This document shows positions 1-6,894 of a stretch of DNA of 16,316 bases, in pieces. Source of the DNA: Solobacterium sp. UBA1761 (GTDB lineage Bacteria; Bacillota_I; Bacilli_A; Erysipelotrichales; Erysipelotrichaceae); NCBI GenBank assembly GCA_002315565.1, contig DCHD01000006.1:1-16316 (forward strand). The letters are read 5' to 3'. Below the pieces are notes generated by a model. That model did no database searches. It was not told the origin of the DNA and saw only the letters and a program-made list of their open reading frames with translations. The position numbers and the translations under genes are program-made. The number at the start of each line of letters is the position of its first letter. Position 1 is the first letter of the stretch.

Positions 1-25
1 GTCTATTCCTTGGGTTACAGTTTAA
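1..25 (+). repeat. Left copy of a 25-bp terminal inverted repeat
   Basis: Bases 1-25 are the exact reverse complement of 16292-16316. Identity breaks at base 26, although a one-base shift realigns a short ATG and a T-rich run. The copy begins at the very edge of the window, so the true repeat may be longer. It lies 11 bases beyond the stop codon of the outward-reading C69 gene. There is no internal dyad, so one copy alone is not a terminator hairpin. Confidence 0.9.
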
Positions 26-36
26 TGTTCCTTTTT

Positions 37-1500
37 TTAGTTGTCACCTCTGTTGTAGAGGTTCTTCATTTTATTGAGTGACTTGTCTACCATCTTGTTT
101 AAACAGTCAGATGTCTCTTTTTTCATCATGCCCACAAGTTCTTCATTGGCCTTATCAATAAGAGTAAAGTCTTTCTTTGTGATCATTTCTTCATCAAACT
201 TGTTCAGTAACGCATGTGCTTTGGCAGCAACAGACTTCTGATATCTTTCGATGATGATTGCAGTATCGCTGTAATGAGCATCAGCCATTATACCGATAAT
301 TCTTGAATTCCAGTGAAGATTGTCAGTACTTACATCCATCTTCGTACATGTAAGATACTCAGGAAGTTTATCAGTATTGGTATATACAGGTACAACCTGA
401 TTGAACGCATTTGATGCAAAACAGATCCACTCAACTGCTTTAATCTCATCTGGTACATAATCTCTTATTTCCAGAATTCCCATACAGTCAGTAGTAGCCG
501 TACCGATAGTACGGTATTTTCTTCCTGTTATCTCATTGCCCTTTGCATATGGATTGTATGGGGTGCCCTGATAATAGCTTGAAAGAATATATTTGACATC
601 TTCAATGCTGATTTTCTTTTCAGGTACTAGTGCCCAAGGAATATCATCTGATTCAGGTGTAAAGTCTGCGTTTTCTCCATCCCACTTATATGTTCTTGGA
701 TTGAAGTATCTGCCCATAAACCAGGCACGTGGAGTGTTATAGATGTGGTCTGAATCATCTCTTGAACCAAATATTGCACGAGGATTGAACTCACCATTCA
801 TATTGAGGTCAAGATGATTCTTTTCAATAAAGTCTTTTAGATCACTTGAGCAGATGTTCTCTATCTGTTTGTCATAGGCATCATCCATATCGAATCTGTC
901 CATACCAAACTGATTTGGCATCATGACATATTCATCATCTTTTACTCTTCTGGCGATAAAGTGATGTCCACCTATGGTCTCTAACCACCAGATTTCTTTT
1001 TCATCAGAGAATGCCATACCGTTTGGCTCATATGTTCCGTATTTCTCGAGCAGTTCCTTGACTCTTAATACGCCATCTCTTGCTGAACGGATATAAGGAA
1101 GAACAATGGTTACAAGGTCTTCTTCGCCAATGCCGCCAGCCTTTTCTTTTTCCTTGCCCTTTTTAGGTTCATATCTTACGTATGGGTCTGCACCAAGTAC
1201 TCTGGCATTTGAAGTGATTGTTTCAGTAGCAGTCATTGCTACATTAGCTTCATTGATGCCAAAAGCTGCCCAGATACCTTCTTTCTTTAAATCGACATTC
1301 GGACATGCGGTATATCTTAGAGGATTATCAGGAAGTTCTATTTCCAGATGCGAAATAACACTCTTATATTTCTTTGGCTGATCTTTGGGATTAACCACAA
1401 CCATTTTCTTGCTCGTAAAAAAGCCATCGTCGTTTCTTGCGATTAATGTAGCTCCATTATATGAAGCTTTCTTTCCTACCAGTATTGTTGTACAAGGCAT
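37..1500 (-). CDS. pepD: C69 family dipeptidase (PepD type)
   Basis: This is a cytoplasmic N-terminal-nucleophile dipeptidase of 487 aa that would release amino acids from dipeptides taken up or produced by other peptidases. The N terminus MPCTTILVGKKASYNGATLI with a following IARNDD is the hallmark of family C69 (Lactobacillus PepD). Cys3 is the expected catalytic nucleophile after removal of the preceding residues. The conserved stretch TATETITSN lies around residues 90-98, followed by a GEEDLVTIVLPYIRSARDGV block near 125-145. Length is close to the usual 465-490 aa. There is no signal peptide. An AAGGAG site sits just before the ATG, and the gene follows the HAD-IIA gene by 11 bases, so it is probably the last gene of the 4332-to-37 operon. 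No terminator hairpin is visible in the 36 bases left before the window edge. The family call is firm; substrate preference is not readable. Confidence 0.93.
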   Translation of the reverse strand: MPCTTILVGKKASYNGATLIARNDDGFFTSKKMVVVNPKDQPKKYKSVISHLEIELPDNPLRYTACPNVDLKKEGIWAAFGINEANVAMTATETITSNARVLGADPYVRYEPKKGKEKEKAGGIGEEDLVTIVLPYIRSARDGVLRVKELLEKYGTYEPNGMAFSDEKEIWWLETIGGHHFIARRVKDDEYVMMPNQFGMDRFDMDDAYDKQIENICSSDLKDFIEKNHLDLNMNGEFNPRAIFGSRDDSDHIYNTPRAWFMGRYFNPRTYKWDGENADFTPESDDIPWALVPEKKISIEDVKYILSSYYQGTPYNPYAKGNEITGRKYRTIGTATTDCMGILEIRDYVPDEIKAVEWICFASNAFNQVVPVYTNTDKLPEYLTCTKMDVSTDNLHWNSRIIGIMADAHYSDTAIIIERYQKSVAAKAHALLNKFDEEMITKKDFTLIDKANEELVGMMKKETSDCLNKMVDKSLNKMKNLYNRGDN

Positions 1501-1511
1501 ACATGTTCTCC

Positions 1512-2630
1512 TTACAGATATTTGATCAGTGTTTCAAGTGATTCAACAGTGACATCAGGTTCAATGATGAACCTGTAGATGTCTTCTTTAGTAGATTCAC
1601 CTGTCAGCACCATTATTGAAGTTGCTTTGGTACCTTCGGCAACCTTTATGTCGGTATAGATACGGTCACCCACAAAGGCAATCTCTTCTTCTTTATAGCC
1701 GGTTATCTTTTTGATGTATTCAAGGGTGTATCTTGAAGGTTTACCAAAGAATTCAGGGAATCTTCCGGTAGAACGTTCAATGAGTTTGGCCATTGACCCG
1801 CAATCAGGAATAAATGCCCCATCCTTCATTGGACAGTTGTAATCGGCATTAACTCCGTAATAGTCGCATCCGTTACGGATATAGTGACAGCCTTTAGAAA
1901 GCTTCTCGTAGGTAAGCGTTGTATCAAACCCAAGTATTACCACATCAGGATTATCGTCGACAACTTTCAGACCAGCCTCTTTAAACGCATTAATCAGACT
2001 TGGTGTGCCTATAACATAATAGGTTGTATCTTTTGAATACTTACTTTTAAGATATTCAATGATTACTTCTGTTGAAAGAAGCATTCTTTCATCAGCGGTC
2101 GGTATACCAAGATTATTAAGCCTATCCAGATAGTCCAACTTATTCTTACTTGAGTTATTGGTATAGAAACAGTAGTCTCTGCCGCTTTGCTTAACTGCCT
2201 GTAAGAAATCTTTGGTGAAACTGAACAGTTCCCCATCAAGATAGATGGTTCCATCCATATCCAATACAAAGAGCTTTATATCTTTTAGTACTTCAGAAAT
2301 ATCTTTTTCTTTAATCTCTTTGACGATTATTCCATCAGCCTTACAAACTGTTTGACCATCCACTATAAACTTCATCCTGAGTTTACGGGCAATATATTCA
2401 CATGTTTCAACAAGCTTATGATCACCCTTTACAAGCAGTACATCGCAATCAGGGTCTATTGCCTCAAACAGTTCATATATAAGCTCTTTTTCTTCCTTTG
2501 GAGAGTCAATTATCAGCCTGTCAGCAAATGGATAATCATCACTGAATTCTTTATCAGACACAAAGAAAACCCTGCTGGCATTAAGTCCAGCGAGAAAGTC
2601 ATTGAGGTTTTCTTTCTTAAGTCTAAACAT
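1512..2630 (-). CDS. HAD-IIA phosphatase with an extra N-terminal domain
   Basis: This 372-aa protein is about 100 residues longer than usual HAD-IIA (NagD/PNPase-like) phosphatases. The C-terminal HAD unit shows all four motifs: DMDGT at 124-128 (nucleophile D124, acid D126), TNNSS at 157-161, Lys297 in GKPS, and GDRIYTD at 321-327. Such enzymes hydrolyse small phosphoesters such as sugar phosphates or nucleotide monophosphates in the cytoplasm. Residues 1-105 form a separate alpha/beta region. Its DCDVLLVKGD...CEYIARKL...FIVDG pattern recalls the first Rossmann half of glycerol-1-phosphate dehydrogenases; this is an inference. The start codon overlaps the stop of the upstream HAD gene by one base (TAATG), so translation is likely coupled. 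The SD (GAGG) is far from the ATG, which fits coupling. The HAD assignment is sure; the substrate is unknown. Confidence 0.88.
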   Translation of the reverse strand: MFRLKKENLNDFLAGLNASRVFFVSDKEFSDDYPFADRLIIDSPKEEKELIYELFEAIDPDCDVLLVKGDHKLVETCEYIARKLRMKFIVDGQTVCKADGIIVKEIKEKDISEVLKDIKLFVLDMDGTIYLDGELFSFTKDFLQAVKQSGRDYCFYTNNSSKNKLDYLDRLNNLGIPTADERMLLSTEVIIEYLKSKYSKDTTYYVIGTPSLINAFKEAGLKVVDDNPDVVILGFDTTLTYEKLSKGCHYIRNGCDYYGVNADYNCPMKDGAFIPDCGSMAKLIERSTGRFPEFFGKPSRYTLEYIKKITGYKEEEIAFVGDRIYTDIKVAEGTKATSIMVLTGESTKEDIYRFIIEPDVTVESLETLIKYL

Positions 2631-3304
2631 TATCTGTTCAAATCCTCTAATACTTTAAATAATTCTTTAAGATTGGTAATTCTTATTCCTTTATAGAAAT
2701 CAGCAGGTCTGTCTTCATCAACCATGATCCAGCAAGGAACCATGTCAGCCCTGATGGCACCAAGAATATCACTTGAGAAAACATCGCCGACAAAAAGACA
2801 CTCTTCATTCTTTACGCCGATTCTTTCGGCCATAATGTCAAATACTTCTCTGTTTGGTTTGTTGACTCCAACATCACCAGATACCAGAATGTCATCAAAA
2901 TATTTACCAATATGCAGATTATCAATCTTGTCATGCTGTGACTTGGACTGGCCATTTGAAAGGATGGCCATTTTATACTTACCTTTTAGTTCTTTGAGCA
3001 CTTCAAGAGTTTCATCTTTAAGTACAGTATATTTCCACATATATTCGTAATAGAACTCGATAAATTTTTCTTCAAAGTCAGCAGGAAGATATTTGTCATA
3101 TTTGGCACGGAACGGTGGCAGTCTGAACTTGCAGTTACATGTACCGTTCATATCATCAGTCAGCATATCCTGAATTACTGCTTCAAACTCAATATCAGAC
3201 ATGTCCTTAAAGAACTGTCTGTAGTAGTCTTTGAATACGCCATAGGCATTACGCTGTCTGTTTGACAGTGTTCCATCAAAATCGAAAATAATTGCTTTTA
3301 TCAT
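2630..3304 (-). CDS. HAD-IA family hydrolase (YjjG-like phosphatase)
   Basis: This 224-aa soluble HAD phosphatase is probably a small-metabolite or nucleoside-monophosphate phosphatase. Motif I is DFDGT at residues 8-12 (D8 nucleophile, D10 general acid). Motif II is LSNGQ in the middle, the conserved lysine lies in GVNKPNREVF, and motif IV is FVGDVFSSDILGA. The long helical insert between motifs I and II is a C1 cap, which defines subfamily I. The VNKPNREVFDI and GDV..SDI wording resembles YjjG and phosphoglycolate-phosphatase relatives. A good AGAGGGG site precedes the ATG. It follows the membrane protein gene by 14 bases and overlaps the next HAD gene by one base, so the two phosphatases are made together. 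Two adjacent HAD genes of different subfamilies suggest linked phosphate-ester turnover, but the substrate cannot be read. Confidence 0.88.
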   Translation of the reverse strand: MIKAIIFDFDGTLSNRQRNAYGVFKDYYRQFFKDMSDIEFEAVIQDMLTDDMNGTCNCKFRLPPFRAKYDKYLPADFEEKFIEFYYEYMWKYTVLKDETLEVLKELKGKYKMAILSNGQSKSQHDKIDNLHIGKYFDDILVSGDVGVNKPNREVFDIMAERIGVKNEECLFVGDVFSSDILGAIRADMVPCWIMVDEDRPADFYKGIRITNLKELFKVLEDLNR

Positions 3305-3318
3305 AATTTATCCCCTCT

Positions 3319-4332
3319 TTAATAACAGATAAAGTTATCACTTCTTGCCAGAGCAAATGCTACTAGGAACAGCACAGGAACATTTTCTTCTGAACAGTAA
3401 ATCTTATATAAACCGGCAGCAACCAGTTTCTCAGTAAGCTTATTAGCCTTAACACCTGGTACAATAGCTGTTCCTGATGTTCTGACGATACCGATTTCTT
3501 TTCCCTGAACTTTGACAATAAATCTAACGTCCATAAACTTGCTCATAACTTCAGGTTCAACACTTATACCGTTGACATGTATGAAATCCCATACATTCTC
3601 CCCGTCGAAGTCAAACCACGCGGATGTCTTGATGTTGTTGTGCTCATTTGACATGGTCTTACCAATCTTGTGTACTTTTGAATAACCTGTCAGATGATTT
3701 ATGAATTCATAATCACACTCACTTAACAGTTTGAACTTGAGCAGTTTTGCTTCCATTATCGGAGTTCTTTCAGGAGTCTCCATAACATGTGACTGATTCA
3801 TCTTGCCGCAGAACCTGAAATAGTATTCTTTCTGTTCGCCCATTTCACCAAAGGTGAATTCTTCCTTGAATTCAGGTGAATTTCCTTCAACTCTGATCTT
3901 CTCTTTTCTTTCTTCAAATTCCTGCCGTTTCATAGGATCAGTTACTATTCTGTATATCGCATAGGCAAATGCTGCAATACCACCACCGAATGTAATAATC
4001 GGAAAAATCATTGAAGGTGCTGTAGCCTCAGATGGATTTTCTGGATTGTATCTGATCTTTAATGTATCACCAGGTTCATAGCCTGAAGAATACTGTGACA
4101 GCCATACTCCGTACTTTTCACCATCCACTGTATATTCAACCAGAGTTTCTGATTCCTCATAGGTCTTGATAATGGTCGCTTCAGTTCTGATCCAGTCCTT
4201 TGAATCAGCATAAATGCTTGTTACAAATACACCGACTGCAATCAGAAATATACCAATCAGAATAAAGAAAAAATTTCTTCTGACACGGGCAAACATGCTC
4301 TGATTATTTCTTGTTTCTTCATAAATTCTCAT
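3319..4332 (-). CDS. DUF3592-type two-TM membrane protein with a large C-terminal domain
   Basis: The function of this 337-aa protein is not known. Two hydrophobic segments are clear, at about residues 21-42 and 107-130. The loop between them (about 45-105) has the DUF3592 pattern: EATIIKTYEE, an EYTVDGEKYGV strand, and a PGDTLKIRYNPENPSEA end. After TM2 comes a charged linker (FEERKEKIRVE) and a beta-rich domain from about 155 to 337. This contains YYFRFCGKMN, EAKLLKFKLL and KFMDVRFIVKVQGKEIGIVRTSG, and it closes with a hydrophobic FLVAFALAR helix. That layout resembles the Tubby/LURP-one (scramblase-like) fold, but only as a weak inference. A TATAAT at 4355-4360 and a GAGGG site 7 bases before the ATG support this start and make it the probable first gene of the 4332-to-37 operon. 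Confidence 0.8.
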   Translation of the reverse strand: MRIYEETRNNQSMFARVRRNFFFILIGIFLIAVGVFVTSIYADSKDWIRTEATIIKTYEESETLVEYTVDGEKYGVWLSQYSSGYEPGDTLKIRYNPENPSEATAPSMIFPIITFGGGIAAFAYAIYRIVTDPMKRQEFEERKEKIRVEGNSPEFKEEFTFGEMGEQKEYYFRFCGKMNQSHVMETPERTPIMEAKLLKFKLLSECDYEFINHLTGYSKVHKIGKTMSNEHNNIKTSAWFDFDGENVWDFIHVNGISVEPEVMSKFMDVRFIVKVQGKEIGIVRTSGTAIVPGVKANKLTEKLVAAGLYKIYCSEENVPVLFLVAFALARSDNFICY

Positions 4333-4354
4333 ATACTTACCCTCACTTATATTA

Positions 4355-4360
4355 ATTATA
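4355..4360 (-). promoter_or_regulatory. -10 box for the DUF3592/HAD/HAD/C69 operon
   Basis: A perfect TATAAT reads on the minus strand directly after the terminator of the ADP-ribosylglycohydrolase gene, about 22 bases before the ATG at 4332. No good -35 is seen; the 17-base-spaced hexamer is CTCAAT and lies inside the terminator stem. Terminator and promoter are thus nested, separating two operons in 53 bases. Confidence 0.5.
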
Positions 4361-4387
4361 ATAAAAAGCTCTCAAATATTGAGAGCT
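4361..4387 (-). terminator. Intrinsic terminator after the ADP-ribosylglycohydrolase gene
   Basis: On the minus strand a perfect 9-bp stem (AGCTCTCAA / TTGAGAGCT, 4379-4387 and 4367-4375) with a 3-base loop is followed by TTTTTAT. The stem begins within the TAG stop codon (4386-4388). It marks the end of the macro/VWA/ARH gene group. Confidence 0.85.
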
Positions 4388-5156
4388 AAACTTCAAGCAT
4401 ATCTTTTAAATAAGAATCCAGATACTCTTTTGCTTTATATGTCATATCTTCAGGTACTCCATAATATGCTTCAGCAATACCTCCGGTAATGGCCCCAATC
4501 GTATCTGAATCGCCACCAATCGATACGGCATTTCTGATGGAATCTTCGAAACTTTCTGATTCAAGGAAGGCTTCTATTGCCTGTGGAACAGAACCCTGAC
4601 AGCTTACATCGAATCTGTAATCATCCCTTATTTCATCAAGTGTAAAGTCAAGTTTATAGAAGTTCTTGTTGACATAATCCCTTATTTCTTCAATTGTACT
4701 TCCGGTCTTTGCCAGATAGATACAGGCAGATACAGCCTTGGCACCCTTGATTCCTTCAGGATGGTTATGGGTAACAGCAGCACATGTTTCAGCAAGTTCC
4801 AGTGCTTCTTCAAGACTTTCGGCAATCATACCGCATTCTGAAGTTCTCATAGCTGAACCATTGCCCCAGGAATTGTAGGGTCTAGTTTCACTAGAGAATA
4901 TCCAGTGCCAGAAACTTCCGCCATACCCGCAGTCAGGATACTTTACACAGATGGTTTTAAGATATTCAATACACTTTTCTTCAAGATCTTCATAGTTATG
5001 TTTCTTTGAAGCATGAAGCGCCTTATATATTGCGATAGAACATACAGTATCATCAGTAAAGAAACAGTTATTGTGAAACAAAGTAAAGTCTTTATTTTTA
5101 TGATTATGAAACTCAAATCTTGAACCTGCAATATCCCCAATGATTGCTCCAAACAT
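4386..5156 (-). CDS. ADP-ribosylglycohydrolase (ARH/DraG family)
   Basis: This 256-aa cytoplasmic enzyme of the DraG/ARH fold removes ADP-ribose from proteins, nucleic acids or small molecules using a binuclear Mg centre. The start MFGAIIGDIAGSRFE is the classic family opening. Metal-binding motifs are visible: TDDT at 34-37 and GGDSDT at 214-219 (D216, D218), with the GNGSAMR signature at 98-104. Length is typical of bacterial single-domain ARHs. Its ATG overlaps the stop of the VWA gene by one base (TAATG), with a strong AGGAGGG about 9 bases upstream inside that gene, so the two are co-translated. A macrodomain gene lies two genes upstream, which suggests ADP-ribose handling. No ADP-ribosyltransferase is visible in the window. 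The target (protein, DNA/RNA or free ADP-ribose derivative) cannot be told. Confidence 0.93.
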   Translation of the reverse strand: MFGAIIGDIAGSRFEFHNHKNKDFTLFHNNCFFTDDTVCSIAIYKALHASKKHNYEDLEEKCIEYLKTICVKYPDCGYGGSFWHWIFSSETRPYNSWGNGSAMRTSECGMIAESLEEALELAETCAAVTHNHPEGIKGAKAVSACIYLAKTGSTIEEIRDYVNKNFYKLDFTLDEIRDDYRFDVSCQGSVPQAIEAFLESESFEDSIRNAVSIGGDSDTIGAITGGIAEAYYGVPEDMTYKAKEYLDSYLKDMLEV

Positions 5157-5800
5157 TATTTCTCACCCTCCTTATATAATTCTTCAATCTTCTTTTTCCA
5201 GTCAGCATCAATCTTTTTGTCTCTTCTGAAACGTCCGATTGCTTCTGAACACTCAGCATAGTTTGTCTCTACACCACGCTTGCTGTAGTAGTATTTAACA
5301 GCTCTGTCTTCACTGATTCCATAATTTCTTGCCGTTTCAACCGCATCAATATTGGCTCCAAGGAACAGAAATTCCCAGCCTTCTTCTTTCTTCTTTTCTA
5401 CCATCTTCTTAACTTCATCAGAAGTATAACGGTAAGATGCATTCTCCATTCCATCAGTAGTAATGATGAACATTGTCTTTTCAGGAACATCTTCTTCTCT
5501 GATATATTTATGGACATCGGAAATATGTTTAATCGCTCCACCCAATGCATCAATAAGTGCAGTTGAGCCATTAGCACAGTATTCTTTTCTGGTCATTTCT
5601 TTTACATCAGCAAGATCTACACGGTCATGGATAACAGTTGCACAGTCATTGAACAGCACAGTGTTCACAAGACACTGCCCTTCTTCTTTCTTCTGTTTTT
5701 CAATCAGAGCATTGAATCCACCAATAGTGTCATCAGTCAGATGATTCATTGATCCGGACATGTCAATAACAAATACAATTTCAGTTAAATTTTTATTCAT
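5156..5800 (-). CDS. VWA-domain protein with intact MIDAS
   Basis: This 214-aa soluble von Willebrand factor A protein resembles the TerY-like VWA proteins found in bacterial stress and conflict islands. The metal-ion-dependent adhesion site is complete: D13-x-S15-G-S17 (DMSGSMNH), a threonine in GSTALIDALGG (T80), and D116 in ITTDGMEN. The tail from about 150 (GANIDAVETARNYGISEDRAVKYYYS, then a basic, charged end) is typical of this subgroup. No signal peptide or membrane segment is seen, so it acts in the cytoplasm, presumably as a metal-dependent protein-binding scaffold. A near-ideal AAGGAGG lies 8 bases before the ATG. The gene follows the macrodomain gene after a 75-base gap containing an intrinsic terminator, and it overlaps the ADP-ribosylglycohydrolase gene. 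The family call is firm; the partner is unknown. Confidence 0.88.
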   Translation of the reverse strand: MNKNLTEIVFVIDMSGSMNHLTDDTIGGFNALIEKQKKEEGQCLVNTVLFNDCATVIHDRVDLADVKEMTRKEYCANGSTALIDALGGAIKHISDVHKYIREEDVPEKTMFIITTDGMENASYRYTSDEVKKMVEKKKEEGWEFLFLGANIDAVETARNYGISEDRAVKYYYSKRGVETNYAECSEAIGRFRRDKKIDADWKKKIEELYKEGEK

Positions 5801-5847
5801 ACTTTATTCCTCCTTATGAATACACCTTCATATTAATAATTCAGAAT

Positions 5848-5873
5848 AAAGAAAAGGTCGTTTGTAAAACGAC
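5848..5873 (-). terminator. Intrinsic terminator between the macrodomain and VWA genes
   Basis: On the minus strand, two bases after the macrodomain stop codon, a perfect 7-bp stem (GTCGTTT / AAACGAC, 5867-5873 and 5857-5863) with a 3-base loop runs into CTTTTCTTT. The stem is short, so it may terminate only part of the transcripts and tune how much VWA/ARH message follows. Confidence 0.7.
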
Positions 5874-5875
5874 AC

Positions 5876-6892
5876 TTAACAGCCTAATGTTTTCTGATCA
5901 TACTGGAACAGAATTTCATTAATATCATAGATATCATAAATACTGTTACTTATACAGTATCTGATAATCTTGTCAAACACAAAACTGTCTGATAACACAA
6001 AACCTGCTTTGTTCAATAACTTCTCTGTTTCAGACATATTGAGTCTAAACCCAATTGCAACAGCAACAGCAGTCTCCTTTTTAGGACGATACAGAGAGTC
6101 ATTTTTAATGTGATTGAAGAGTTTTCTATCCATATTGCATTTCTTATAGACATCAACATCTTCAAGCTGCTTCTCCTTCAAAAGACGCCTGATATACTCT
6201 GAGAATGATTCATCAGCCACAAAACTCATTGTTCCATTAATAGAGAACTCTTTTAATGCTGACTCAGATAAGATTCTCTTTTTTGTACGTGAACGGAATT
6301 CAGAAATCTGATTATCTTCAAAAGATGCATCTTTGATACAGCATGATTTAAAATAACTTATTTCCTCTTTTTCCTGATCAAGATAATCCCTGATATCAAC
6401 AAACAGCTTTTTTGCCGTATCAAAGGCATCCTTACTGTACACCAGTAATGAAACTTCCATATCATTATCAAGCAAAAATGCAGTTATTGTATCAGTTGCG
6501 ATCTTCAGTGCTTCGCCTTTTGGAAACCTGTAAGTACCAGAAGAAATAAGCGGGAAAGCAATTGACTCAAGATTAAGTTTTCTGGCTTCACTCAACGCAT
6601 TGAAATAACACCTGGAGAGTATTTCTGCCTCATTGTTGTTTCCATCGATATATTGAGGACCTACTGTATGAATAATGTATCTGCAGTTTTCCATGTCGTA
6701 GGAATCAGTAACGCATACTTCCCCGGCATTAAGGCCATTTCTTGTATACAGTTCTTCTTTAAGCCTTTCACCTGCTGCCTTATGAATCTGATAATCAGTA
6801 CCGCCAGAACCAGAAAAAAGCACATCCGTAGGATTTACTACGGCATCTGCTTTTATTCTTAATATGTCTTCTCTTTTTATCTGTAATGGCAT
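5876..6892 (-). CDS. Macrodomain protein with an HTH-like C-terminal domain
   Basis: This 338-aa cytoplasmic protein combines an ADP-ribose-binding macrodomain (about residues 1-170) with a second helical domain (about 205-338). Macro motifs seen are AVVNPTD at 17-23, GSGGTD at 28-33 (D33), HTVGP, and PLISSGTYRFPKGEAL, the phosphate-binding loop. At position 23, where MacroD-type hydrolases have a catalytic Asn ten residues before the conserved Asp, this protein has Asp (codon GAT at 6824-6826). The C-terminal part contains DVYKKCNMDRKLFNHIKND, then KKETAVAVAIGFRLN and ETEKLLNKAGF, a lambda-repressor-like helical arrangement that recurs in clostridial macrodomain proteins. The start lies 2 bases after the DUF2130 stop with no clear SD, so translation is likely coupled. 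It may read ADP-ribose signals and bind nucleic acid; that is inference. Confidence 0.9.
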   Translation of the reverse strand: MPLQIKREDILRIKADAVVNPTDVLFSGSGGTDYQIHKAAGERLKEELYTRNGLNAGEVCVTDSYDMENCRYIIHTVGPQYIDGNNNEAEILSRCYFNALSEARKLNLESIAFPLISSGTYRFPKGEALKIATDTITAFLLDNDMEVSLLVYSKDAFDTAKKLFVDIRDYLDQEKEEISYFKSCCIKDASFEDNQISEFRSRTKKRILSESALKEFSINGTMSFVADESFSEYIRRLLKEKQLEDVDVYKKCNMDRKLFNHIKNDSLYRPKKETAVAVAIGFRLNMSETEKLLNKAGFVLSDSFVFDKIIRYCISNSIYDIYDINEILFQYDQKTLGC

Positions 6893-6894
6893 AG

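Noticed and set aside
1106..1381. Plus-strand open frame opposite the C69 dipeptidase
   Set aside because: It lies wholly antisense to the conserved pepD-like coding region, with low-complexity Ser/Pro/Leu composition and no recognisable motif.
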